A DNA stretch of 64,000 nucleotides from Paludibaculum fermentans (lineage in GTDB: Bacteria > Acidobacteriota > Terriglobia > Bryobacterales > Bryobacteraceae): NCBI RefSeq assembly GCF_015277775.1, contig NZ_CP063849.1:6711501-6775500 (forward strand). The letters run 5' to 3'. This document shows positions 47,972-55,956 of the stretch, piece after piece. Every line of letters begins with the position of its first letter. Within the stretch, counting starts at the first letter, position 1. The notes beneath the pieces were generated by a model that searched no databases, was not told the DNA's origin, and saw only the letters and a program-made list of their open reading frames with translations. A program made the position numbers and the translations under genes.

Positions 47972-48649
47972 GTGATCCTTCTCACCAATGTCACCAAGGA
48001 GTTCGACGGCAAGCGCAAGGTCCGTGCTTTGGCCGGCGTCAATCTCCACATCCGTAAGGGAGAAATGGTCTCGCTGGTCGGACCGTCCGGCTCCGGCAAG
48101 TCCACCCTGCTGAACCTGATCGGCACCCTCGACCAGCCCAGCTCCGGGCAGATCGCCCTGGACGGCCAAGTCCTGGCCGGTGTGGCCGACGACGAGCTCA
48201 CCCGCGTCCGGCGCGACAAGATCGGGTTCATCTTCCAGTTTTTCAACCTGTTACCGTCCTTGAGCTGCCTGGAGAACGTCTCACTGCCGCTGCACCTGCG
48301 CGGCTGGAATCGCAAGCAGATCAAGGAGCGGGCGTCGGAACTGCTCGACCTGGTCGGCCTCACCCAACGCAAGGATCACCTGCCCGACGAACTTTCCGGC
48401 GGCGAACGGCAACGTGTGGCCATCGCCCGCGCCCTCTCTGTCTACCCGCCCATCCTGCTCGCCGACGAACCCACGGGCAACCTCGATACGCATACCGGCG
48501 GTGAGATCCTGGCCCTCGTCCGCGACTTGCACGAACGCCTGGGCGCCACGGTCCTCATGGTGACCCACGACCGTGCCGTGGCCGAGAGCTGCCCGCGCAC
48601 CGTCACCCTTCGCGATGGCCTGGTCGTCGACGACGTCTCCCGGCGGTAA
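47972..48649 (+). CDS. ABC transporter ATP-binding protein (LolD/MacB-like)
   Basis: A 225-residue ATPase. Walker A is GPSGSGKST, signature DELSGGERQRV, Walker B PPILLADEPTGNLD, H-loop VTHDRAVAES. It belongs to the MacB/LolD group that pairs with FtsX-type permeases. I chose the GTG at 47972 (ILLTNVTKEFDGKRK follows). The in-frame GTG at 47942 would add ten non-family residues, and an AGGA lies between them. The permease starts 7 bp after the stop. Energises the extraction of a hydrophobic cargo from the inner membrane, by analogy with LolCDE. Confidence 0.92.
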   Translation: MILLTNVTKEFDGKRKVRALAGVNLHIRKGEMVSLVGPSGSGKSTLLNLIGTLDQPSSGQIALDGQVLAGVADDELTRVRRDKIGFIFQFFNLLPSLSCLENVSLPLHLRGWNRKQIKERASELLDLVGLTQRKDHLPDELSGGERQRVAIARALSVYPPILLADEPTGNLDTHTGGEILALVRDLHERLGATVLMVTHDRAVAESCPRTVTLRDGLVVDDVSRR

Positions 48650-48656
48650 CCCACTC

Positions 48657-51206
48657 ATGCTGCTGCGCTTGATCACCTGGCCGTATGTCCGCAAGCACCT
48701 GCTGCGCTGCGCCCTCACCACGGCCGGCATCGTTCTGGGCGTCGCCGTCTTCGTCGGCATGCACACCGCGAACCAGAGCGTCCTGTTTGCCTTCAACCGC
48801 ACCGTCGACAAGATCGCCGGCACCACCCAACTCCAGGTGACCGCAGGGGAAACCGGCTTCCCGGAAGAAGTGCTGGAACGCGTCCAGGCCCACCCCGGCG
48901 TCGGTGTCGCCGCGCCCGTGATCGAAGCCACGGTGCAAACCGGACTCAAAGGGGAAGGCAACCTCCTGGTGCTCGGCGTCGACATGACCGGCGACCGCAA
49001 CCTGCGCGACTACGAACTGGAGAAAGCCGACGAGGCCATCATTGACGACCCGCTCGTCTTTCTGGCCCAGCCGGACTCGGTCATCGTCAGCGAGAAGTTC
49101 TGCCAGCGCAACGGCTTAAAGCTGAACGACCACCTCACCATGCGCACCATGGAGGGACCCAAGCAGTTCACCATCCGCGGCGTCATGCAGGGCGATGGGC
49201 TCGCTGCGGCCTATGGCGGCAATCTGGCCATTATGGATATTTATGCCGCCCAGATGGTCTTCGGCCGCGGCCGCACGTTCGACCGCATCGATCTCTCCGT
49301 CGCCGAGGGGCAGCAAGTGGGCCAGGTCCGCAAGACGCTCCAAGCGGCGCTCGGACCGGGACTCCAAGTGGACCCTCCCAATTCGCGCGGCCAGCAGTTC
49401 GAGGCGATGGCCAAAATCTACTCGGTCAGCGCCAACATCAGCAGCCTGTTCGCCCTGTTCATCGGCCTGTTCCTGATCTACAACACGTTCTCGATCGCTG
49501 TCACCCAGCGGCGCAGCGAGATCGGGATCCTGCGCGCCCTCGGCGCCACCCAAGGTCAGGTGAAGCGCCTGTTCCTGCTGGAAAGCGGCATCGCCGGGCT
49601 GCTGGGCTCGCTGGTGGGCCTCGGCTTCGGGTTGCTCATCGCCCGCGGCATGGCTCGCTATATCAGTGATTTCATGGGCGAAGTCTATGGAGTCGCACAG
49701 CGTGCCGAGGAGATTTCCGCCGATCCGCGCCTGCTCGCCACCGCCCTGTTCCTGGGCGTTGCCACCAGCTTGATTGCCGGCTGGATCCCGGCCCGCAACG
49801 CCGCGGCCGTCGATCCCGTGAAGGCCCTCCAGAAGGGGCGTGTCCAGGTGATCACCGAGGGGGAGAACCGCATGCGGCTCTGGTCGGCCCTCTCCTGCCT
49901 GGCCCTGGCCGTCGTCTCTATCTTCTTCAGCCAGCAGCCTTTGTTCCTCTACTCGGGCTATCTGCTCAGCGTCCTGGCGGCGCTGCTGCTCACCCCGGCT
50001 CTCTGCAGTTGGCTCGCTTCGCTGCTGCGGCCCGTGATGAAGTTCCTACGGCCCGTGGAAGGCGCCCTCGCCGCCGACAGCATCCTGCAGTCTCCGCGCC
50101 GGACGTCGGGGACAGTGGCCGCTCTTTCCCTCTCGGTCGCCCTGGTGATCGGGTTGGGCGGCGTCTCGAAGGCCAGCTACGAAACCATCTTGAATTGGGC
50201 GGATGCCGCCTTGAACCCTGACCTCTTTGTCAGTAGTTCGCAGGGCATCACCCAGCGCAGCTTCCGCTTCCCGTCCGCCCTGGGTGAGGAGATCCGCGCC
50301 GTCGAGGGCATCGACGAGATCCAGGCCGTGCGGACGGCGCGCATCGTCCATGAAGGTACGCCCGTCATGCTGGTGGCGGCCGAGGTTCACCGGCTCGCCA
50401 AGCGTGTGAAAATGCAGGTACTCGAAGGTGATCCCAAGACCATGTACCAGAGCGTTGAGCGCGGCCAGGGCGTGGTCATCAGTGACAACTTCGCCCTCCT
50501 GCGGAATGTTCACCAGGGCGATACGCTCCACATCATGACGCCCTCCGGCCAACTGGACATGCCCGTCTTGGGCGTCGTGGTCGACTACAGCGACCAGCAG
50601 GGCACCATCCTGATGGATCGCCGGGTCTTCGTAAAGTACTGGAAAGACGACACCATTAACGTTTTTCGCGTCTACCTCAAGCGCGGCTATACCCAGCAGG
50701 CCGTCCGGCAGGAGCTGCTGCGCCGCTTTGGCGAGCGCACGCGCTTCTTCGTCCTCACCAACGGCGAGATCCGGGCGTTCATTCTGAAGATTACCGACCA
50801 GTGGTTCGGGCTGACCTACGTCCAGATCTTCGTCGCCGTGCTGGTGGCGATCCTCGGCATCGTGAACACCCTGACGGTGTCGATCGCCGATCGCAAACGG
50901 GAATTGGGCGTCCTCCAGGCCGTGGGTGGCTTACGGAGCCAGGTGCGGCACACCATCTGGATGGAGGCGCTGGCCATTGGGACGCTCGGGTTGCTGATCG
51001 GCTATGCGCTGGGCGCGGTGAATCTGTACTACATCCTCGAGGTGACCCGCCGCGACATTGCGGGCATGCGCCTGAACTACCGCTACCCGTTCGAGATCGC
51101 CCTGACGCTGATCCCCGTGATGCTGGGGGCGGCTTTGCTCAGCGGCGCAGGCCCGGCCGAAGCGGCGGTGCGCGGCTCCCTGGTAGAGGCCCTGGAATAT
51201 GAATAA
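48657..51206 (+). CDS. ABC transporter permease with two FtsX domains
   Basis: An 849-residue MacB/YbbP-like permease. A membrane helix near the N-terminus is followed by a periplasmic domain (about 45-265) and a first FtsX domain (ISSLFALFIGLFLIYNTFSIAV, ILRALGATQGQVKRLFLLE). Middle helices lie near 420-450, then a second periplasmic domain (about 520-710) and a second FtsX domain (LTYVQIFVAVLVAILGIVNTL, VLQAVGGLRSQVRHTIWMEA). It starts 7 bp after the ATPase. The last 8 bp overlap the LolA-like gene, which points to coupled translation. Confidence 0.9.
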   Translation: MLLRLITWPYVRKHLLRCALTTAGIVLGVAVFVGMHTANQSVLFAFNRTVDKIAGTTQLQVTAGETGFPEEVLERVQAHPGVGVAAPVIEATVQTGLKGEGNLLVLGVDMTGDRNLRDYELEKADEAIIDDPLVFLAQPDSVIVSEKFCQRNGLKLNDHLTMRTMEGPKQFTIRGVMQGDGLAAAYGGNLAIMDIYAAQMVFGRGRTFDRIDLSVAEGQQVGQVRKTLQAALGPGLQVDPPNSRGQQFEAMAKIYSVSANISSLFALFIGLFLIYNTFSIAVTQRRSEIGILRALGATQGQVKRLFLLESGIAGLLGSLVGLGFGLLIARGMARYISDFMGEVYGVAQRAEEISADPRLLATALFLGVATSLIAGWIPARNAAAVDPVKALQKGRVQVITEGENRMRLWSALSCLALAVVSIFFSQQPLFLYSGYLLSVLAALLLTPALCSWLASLLRPVMKFLRPVEGALAADSILQSPRRTSGTVAALSLSVALVIGLGGVSKASYETILNWADAALNPDLFVSSSQGITQRSFRFPSALGEEIRAVEGIDEIQAVRTARIVHEGTPVMLVAAEVHRLAKRVKMQVLEGDPKTMYQSVERGQGVVISDNFALLRNVHQGDTLHIMTPSGQLDMPVLGVVVDYSDQQGTILMDRRVFVKYWKDDTINVFRVYLKRGYTQQAVRQELLRRFGERTRFFVLTNGEIRAFILKITDQWFGLTYVQIFVAVLVAILGIVNTLTVSIADRKRELGVLQAVGGLRSQVRHTIWMEALAIGTLGLLIGYALGAVNLYYILEVTRRDIAGMRLNYRYPFEIALTLIPVMLGAALLSGAGPAEAAVRGSLVEALEYE

Positions 51207-51936
51207 GTACTGCCTGATCTTTCTTTTAGCCCTACCACTGGCCGCCCAGGACGGCCGCGCCATCGTGGCCGAATCCCAGAAGCGGTCGCACGCCGACTCG
51301 CAACGGTACGAAGGCACGCTCGAAGTGAACGACGCCAAGCGCAAGGTCTCCACCAAGCGCTGGATCTATGAACGGCTCGGCTCAGCCGGAGAGTCCAAGG
51401 CCGTCCTTCGCTTTACCGCGCCGGCGGAGGTCAAGGGCGTGGCGCTGCTCATCCACAATCACCCGGATCGCGCCTCCGACCAATGGATGTGGACGCCCGC
51501 TGTCGCGCGCGAACGCCGCATCGCCCTGCAGGACCGCCGGACCCGCTTCTTTGGGACCGACTTCTCGTTCGAGGACCTGGAGGAGCGCGATGTCGACCGC
51601 TCCAGCTACAAGACCCTGGGCGAGGAGAACGGCGCCTGGAAGATCGAAGGCACGCCCAAGCCCGAGGCGAAATCTCAGTACACCCGCCTCCTCATCTGGA
51701 TTCGCAAGGATAACTACGTCGCGACGCAGATCGAGTGCTATTCCAACGACAAACTGATCCGCCGCATCCGCTATGCCGAGATCGAGAAAGTCCAGAACAT
51801 CTGGACCGCCCGCAACGTGGAAGTACATGACCTGCAGAGGGATAGCAAGACGACGCTGAAGCTCGAAAAGCTGCAGTACAACCTCAGCCTGGCCGCGGAG
51901 AGCTTCACGCTGCAGGCGCTGCGCCGGGAGCAGTAA
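51199..51936 (+). CDS. Periplasmic LolA-like (outer membrane lipoprotein-sorting family) protein
   Basis: A 245-residue exported protein with a signal peptide (MNKYCLIFLLALPLAAQDG). The core beta-strands (WIYERLGSAGESKAVLRFTA, KGVALLIHNHPDRASDQWMW, DLEERDVDRSSYKTLG) match the LolA-like fold that shields a lipid in a half-barrel. Family members usually sit beside MMPL/RND exporters and DUF1302-like barrels; here the partner is an ABC transporter. Starts inside the permease gene and ends one base before the barrel gene. Probably carries the cargo across the periplasm. Confidence 0.82.
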   Translation: MNKYCLIFLLALPLAAQDGRAIVAESQKRSHADSQRYEGTLEVNDAKRKVSTKRWIYERLGSAGESKAVLRFTAPAEVKGVALLIHNHPDRASDQWMWTPAVARERRIALQDRRTRFFGTDFSFEDLEERDVDRSSYKTLGEENGAWKIEGTPKPEAKSQYTRLLIWIRKDNYVATQIECYSNDKLIRRIRYAEIEKVQNIWTARNVEVHDLQRDSKTTLKLEKLQYNLSLAAESFTLQALRREQ

Positions 51937-51937
51937 C

Positions 51938-53146
51938 GTGCGCCTGCCGGCCCTGCTGCTCTGCTGCGCCTGCCTGTCCGGGCAGAGCTTCACCCAGAGG
52001 GGCTTTTTCGAGACCCGCAACTATCTCTATCCACAAACGACGCAAGGGGATAGCGGCCGGCTGGTGAGTGAGGAACTGCTGCGTTGGGAGCCGTCCTGGA
52101 AGCCGCGGCCGTGGATCCAGATCAACGGCGGACTCGACCTGCGCTTCGATTCCCACCGCCAGTTCGAGCGTTCGTGGCGTCTCGATTGGGCGGATCGTGG
52201 CCAGCAGCGGCCGGCCTTCGGAGTCCGCCGGCTGAGCGTTCTGTTGAACAAGGGCGGGCTGACCTTCGAAGGCGGACGGCAGTTCATCCGGTGGGGCAAG
52301 GCTGACCTGTTGAATCCGACGGACCGCTTCGCGCCCAAGGACTTCCTGAACGTGATCAACTCGGACTTCCTGGGCGTCACCGCCGCCCGCATCACCTACG
52401 AGCGCGGGTCCAACACCTTCGATGTCGTTTATCAGCCTGTATTTACGCCCAGCCGCGGACCGCTGTTCGGGCAGCGCTGGGTCCCCTTGCCGGAGCAGAT
52501 TCAAAACATACCCATCCGGAATCTCGGCGCGGACTTTCCAGGACGAGGCCAGGCTGGCGCCCGCTGGAGCCACGGCGCGCGCGGTTTCGAGTATTCCCTC
52601 AGCCTGTTCGATGGCTACAACCATCTGCCGTTACTCGACTTACAGGCCGGGCTGGGCGTGAGCGTCAAGCGCTACTTCGCCCAGATGAGGATGTACGGCG
52701 GAGACTTCGCCATGCCGCTGCCCTGGTTTACGTTGAAGAGCGAGGCGGCATACTTCACCTCAAAGACGCGCACGGCCGACGAGTACGCCCTGTATGTGGT
52801 TCAACTGGAACGGCAAACCGGAGAGTGGACGTTCGTCGGAGGCTACGCCGGCGAAGCCGTGACGAATAAGCGAGTCCAGTTCGACTTTGCGCCGGACAGG
52901 GGCTTGGCCAAGACTTTCCTGGGCAGGGCCAGCTACAACCTCGACGCGAACCGTACGGTTTCGTTTGAAGGGGCCCTGCGGCAGAACGGGGCGGGGATGT
53001 ACTCGAAGGTCGAGTATACGCAGGCGATGGGGAGTCACCTGCGGGCCACGGCGAACTTCACCCTGCTGCGTGGGGATACCACCGATTTTCTCGGGCAATA
53101 CCGCCGCAACTCCAACCTCCAGCTCATTTTGCGCTATAGCTTTTAG
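51938..53146 (+). CDS. Predicted outer-membrane beta-barrel protein (DUF1302-like layout)
   Basis: A 402-residue exported protein with a GTG start one base after the LolA-like gene. It has a short signal peptide (MRLPALLLCCACLSG). The rest alternates amphipathic beta-strands (WIQINGGLDLRFDSHRQFER, GGRQFIRWGKADLLNPTDRF) and ends in LQLILRYSF, the outer-membrane assembly signature with terminal Phe. RWGKADLLNPTDRF is a phrase seen in DUF1302-type barrels that partner RND/MMPL exporters. It probably provides the outer-membrane end of the ABC/LolA-like path. Confidence 0.7.
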   Translation: MRLPALLLCCACLSGQSFTQRGFFETRNYLYPQTTQGDSGRLVSEELLRWEPSWKPRPWIQINGGLDLRFDSHRQFERSWRLDWADRGQQRPAFGVRRLSVLLNKGGLTFEGGRQFIRWGKADLLNPTDRFAPKDFLNVINSDFLGVTAARITYERGSNTFDVVYQPVFTPSRGPLFGQRWVPLPEQIQNIPIRNLGADFPGRGQAGARWSHGARGFEYSLSLFDGYNHLPLLDLQAGLGVSVKRYFAQMRMYGGDFAMPLPWFTLKSEAAYFTSKTRTADEYALYVVQLERQTGEWTFVGGYAGEAVTNKRVQFDFAPDRGLAKTFLGRASYNLDANRTVSFEGALRQNGAGMYSKVEYTQAMGSHLRATANFTLLRGDTTDFLGQYRRNSNLQLILRYSF

Positions 53147-53147
53147 A

Positions 53148-53885
53148 GTGGCTCAACTGAGACAGCTTCGGGCGGGCGACCTGAGAGATGCCCTGGCATT
53201 GTCGATTTCCGCCAACTGGAACCAGACCGAAGAGGATTGGGCCCGACTGCTGCGCCTCACGCCCGAGCGCTGTTTCTGCGTTGAGGAAGACGGCCGGGCG
53301 GTGGCCTCGGCGATGGCGATCGCCTACGGTAAGTCATTGGCGTGGATCGGGATGGTGCTGACGCTGCCGGAGTACCGCGGCCGTGGGTTCGCGTCGCAGT
53401 TGATGCGGCAGTGCCTGGATTCACTCACCGTACCCACGGTGAAGCTGGACGCCACCGATCTCGGCAGGCCGGTCTATGAACGGTTGGGTTTTGTCGAGGA
53501 GTATGTGGTCGAACGCTGGAGGGGTACTCTGCCGGAGGGTCCGAAGCGGAGTTACCCGATCGACTGGGATCTGGATCGCCACGCATTCGGGGCAGACCGC
53601 TCGGAATTGCTGAAAGAATTGGGCCCCGCGCGGCCTGGCCGGGTGGCTTCGTTTGTCGGGCCGGTGGTCTGCCAGACCCAGGACGAGGCGCGCGAGCGGA
53701 TCCTGGGCGCCGGAGTTTCCGGACTCACCCTGTGGGATATCCCTGAAAACAATAGCCAGGCGACCGCGCTGGCGCGGGAATTGGGCTTCCAGCCTTTCCG
53801 GAAGCTGTGGCGGATGCGCAAAGGCGCACCCATCGCAGAGCGCCCGGATTGGGTGTACGCCCTGGCCGGTTTTGAGTTTGGCTGA
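53148..53885 (+). CDS. GNAT-family N-acetyltransferase with degraded second GNAT-like half
   Basis: A 245-residue cytosolic protein, GTG start one base after the barrel stop. The first half has the acetyl-CoA-binding motif VLTLPEYRGRGFASQLMRQCLD (about 70-91), followed by ERLGFVEEYVVERW. The second half (about 150-235) ends ARELGFQPFRKLWRMRKG and lacks a clear acetyl-CoA loop. Double GNAT proteins of this type acetylate small amines or proteins. The operon link to the export genes may be by chance. Convergent with the carbonic anhydrase gene. Confidence 0.82.
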   Translation: MAQLRQLRAGDLRDALALSISANWNQTEEDWARLLRLTPERCFCVEEDGRAVASAMAIAYGKSLAWIGMVLTLPEYRGRGFASQLMRQCLDSLTVPTVKLDATDLGRPVYERLGFVEEYVVERWRGTLPEGPKRSYPIDWDLDRHAFGADRSELLKELGPARPGRVASFVGPVVCQTQDEARERILGAGVSGLTLWDIPENNSQATALARELGFQPFRKLWRMRKGAPIAERPDWVYALAGFEFG

Positions 53886-53888
53886 GGC

Positions 53889-54536
53889 CTATTCCAGGAT
53901 GGTGACCTTGCCCGTGGCGAGGTCGTAGTCGGCGGCGACCACCTTGAGGCCGCCTTCATGGACCGCATGACCCAGCAGGGGCTGAGAGTTGCGGATCTGG
54001 CCGGCCACGCGCTTGGCATTGGCCAGGACGCAGTTGTGGACGGCGTCGCCGGGTTCCTTCTTTGACGCCTGGACGGACGGCTGTATCGCCTTCACGATGC
54101 TGGAGATGTGCGCTTCCTTCGTGTGGTTGACGGCGGCCGTCACCGCGCCGCACTTTTCGTGGCCCAACACCATCACGAGCTTCACGCCCAGATGCTCGAC
54201 GGCATACTCGACACTGCCCAGCACGACGTCGTCGACGACATTGCCGGCTTCGCGAATCACGAAAAGGTCGCCCAACCCGGCATCGAAAACCAGCTCCGGA
54301 GGCACGCGGGAATCGGCGCAGCCGACGACGATGGCGTAGGGGTGCTGGCCCTTGGTCAGTTCGGCGCGGCGTTCCAGGGTGGCATCGGGATGGGTCTCGC
54401 GGTGCGCGACATAACGATCATTGCCCTGGACGAGCATCGCCAGCGCCTTATCGGCGGGCATCCCGGCAGGATGTTCGTCAGCGGCTTGGAGGGAAGTCAA
54501 CGAGAAGCAGAGTGTGAAGAGGACGAGTCGGTTCAT
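53889..54536 (-). CDS. Exported beta-class carbonic anhydrase
   Basis: Interconverts CO2 and bicarbonate. The 215-residue product has a signal peptide (MNRLVLFTLCFSLTSLQA), so it should work in the periplasm. Zinc site: Cys73 with Asp75 and Arg77 (VGCADSRVPPEL), His126 and Cys129 (VLGHEKCGAV). Other blocks are typical: FVIREAGNVVDD and SVEYAVEHLGVK. Divergent from the SMP-30 gene; the intergenic region holds a 7-bp inverted repeat. Confidence 0.93.
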   Translation of the reverse strand: MNRLVLFTLCFSLTSLQAADEHPAGMPADKALAMLVQGNDRYVAHRETHPDATLERRAELTKGQHPYAIVVGCADSRVPPELVFDAGLGDLFVIREAGNVVDDVVLGSVEYAVEHLGVKLVMVLGHEKCGAVTAAVNHTKEAHISSIVKAIQPSVQASKKEPGDAVHNCVLANAKRVAGQIRNSQPLLGHAVHEGGLKVVAADYDLATGKVTILE

Positions 54537-54554
54537 TCTTTGGCCTACTTTACG

Positions 54555-54589
54555 ATCCTATCGTCTGAAAACCGGCGCCGGAATAGGAT
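54555..54589. promoter_or_regulatory. Symmetric inverted repeat between carbonic anhydrase and SMP-30 genes
   Basis: ATCCTAT (54555-54561) and ATAGGAT (54583-54589), 21 bp apart. The central CCGGCGCCGG (54572-54581) is itself a palindrome. Each outer arm reads as TAGGAT toward one of the two divergent genes, so they could be divergent -10 elements or one operator. Confidence 0.35.
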
Positions 54590-54616
54590 ATTTCCGCGAA
54601 GGCGTCACGCCGTTCG

Positions 54617-54622
54617 TACAAT
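54617..54622 (+). promoter_or_regulatory. -10-like hexamer 6 nt before the SMP-30 gene start
   Basis: TACAAT, then GGAGGC, then ATG. A GGAGG Shine-Dalgarno lies inside the 6-nt interval, so either a leaderless or a very short-leader transcript is possible. Confidence 0.4.
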
Positions 54623-54628
54623 GGAGGC

Positions 54629-55501
54629 ATGGTGCGGTGTCTCGCCTTCATGGCCCTATGTGCTGCTTTGTGCGGAGCCCAGGAACTGGGGGAGTACAAA
54701 GTGGAACGCGCCGGGTCCGGCTTCCGCTTCCTGGAAGGCCCGGTCTGGTCGAAAGACGGGCACGTCATCTTCAGCGATACCTCCACCAACAAGATCCACC
54801 GCTATACACCCACCAAGGGCATGGAGCTACTGCGGGAAAACGCGGGCGGGCCCAGCGGCAATGCGCTGGACGAGCGAGGCCGCCTGATTACCTGCGAACA
54901 GGGACGCCGCCGCGTTGTGCGCTCGAATGCAAAGGGCGAGGTGGATATCCTGGCCGAGAAGTTTGAAGGCAAACGGCTGAACGCGCCCAACGATGTGACG
55001 GTCCGCAAGGACGGCCACATCTTCTTCACAGACCCGGCTTTCGGCAAGGATGACGACGCCAAGGAGTTGCCGTTCTACGGCGTATTCCACATCACGCCGA
55101 AGGGAGAGTTGTCGGTGGTGGGCCGCTGGCCGAAGAGGCCCAACGGCATCGCGCTGTCGCCGAACGGGCACATCCTGTACGTCACTGGGGCCGACGAACG
55201 GGTGGTCCGGGCGTACGACCTGGACAGGCAGGGCGTGGCCACGAATGAGCGAGTTCTCATTACCGGCATACAGGGTGTGCCCGGTGGTATCCGAACCGAC
55301 GAGAAGGGCAATCTGTACATTGCCTGCAAGGGCGTGGCGATCTACTCGCCCGAGGGGAAGCTCCTGCGGAACTTGGAGATCTCGGAAAATCCGTCCAATC
55401 TCGCCTTTGGCGATGCGGACCTAAAAACGCTTTATGTCACGGCGCGCACCACTCTGTACAGGGTGAGGCTGGATGTGAAGGGATCGGCACAAATCGAGTG
55501 A
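54629..55501 (+). CDS. SMP-30/gluconolactonase/LRE-family secreted protein
   Basis: A 290-residue beta-propeller hydrolase (lactonase-type) with a signal peptide (MVRCLAFMALCAALCGAQ). Calcium-site type residues are visible in FLEGPVWSKDGHVIFSD, NALDERGRLITCEQGRRRVV, APNDVTVRKDGHIFFTDPAF and RPNGIALSPNGHILYVTG. Such enzymes hydrolyse sugar lactones. The next gene (NUDIX) starts on the stop codon, so the two are translationally coupled. Substrate unknown. Confidence 0.9.
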   Translation: MVRCLAFMALCAALCGAQELGEYKVERAGSGFRFLEGPVWSKDGHVIFSDTSTNKIHRYTPTKGMELLRENAGGPSGNALDERGRLITCEQGRRRVVRSNAKGEVDILAEKFEGKRLNAPNDVTVRKDGHIFFTDPAFGKDDDAKELPFYGVFHITPKGELSVVGRWPKRPNGIALSPNGHILYVTGADERVVRAYDLDRQGVATNERVLITGIQGVPGGIRTDEKGNLYIACKGVAIYSPEGKLLRNLEISENPSNLAFGDADLKTLYVTARTTLYRVRLDVKGSAQIE

Positions 55502-55956
55502 AACAGGAATCCGCGCAGAGCCGGCGTTATCCGGCCCGCCCCTTGTTGGGTGTAGGCGCAGTGATCTTTAAAGATGACAAAGTTCTTTTGATTGAGCGCG
55601 GGAAAGAGCCGCTAAAGGGCTGGTGGACACTGCCCGGCGGGCTGGTGGAAACCGGCGAACGGCTGGAATGCGCCGTGCGCCGGGAAGTGATGGAAGAGAC
55701 CGGGCTGGAAGTGAAGCCCGTGGTGGCCGTGGCCATCTTTGAGCGCATCATGCCCGATGTAGAAGGGCGAACCGAGTTTCATTACGTGATCGTCGATTAT
55801 CTGTGCGAGTGCACCGGCGGCACGCTGGGGGCGGCCAGTGACGTGGCCGCGGCCAAGTGGGTGCCGCTGGACCGGTTGAATACGGTCAAGATGGCTCCGG
55901 GCACTCCACCGGTGATCGAGAAAGGCCGCCTCATGTTGGCGGGCATCAAGGGATGA
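55498..55956 (+). CDS. NUDIX hydrolase
   Basis: A 152-residue NUDIX protein. The Nudix box GGLVETGERLECAVRREVMEE (about 41-61) has the full GxE...REVxEExG pattern for metal-dependent cleavage of a nucleoside diphosphate linked to another group. The GTG start overlaps the SMP-30 TGA by 3 bases. The stop overlaps the mutS2 ATG (ATGA), so the three genes form one operon. Possible substrates include ADP-ribose or oxidised nucleotides. Confidence 0.9.
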   Translation: MKQESAQSRRYPARPLLGVGAVIFKDDKVLLIERGKEPLKGWWTLPGGLVETGERLECAVRREVMEETGLEVKPVVAVAIFERIMPDVEGRTEFHYVIVDYLCECTGGTLGAASDVAAAKWVPLDRLNTVKMAPGTPPVIEKGRLMLAGIKG

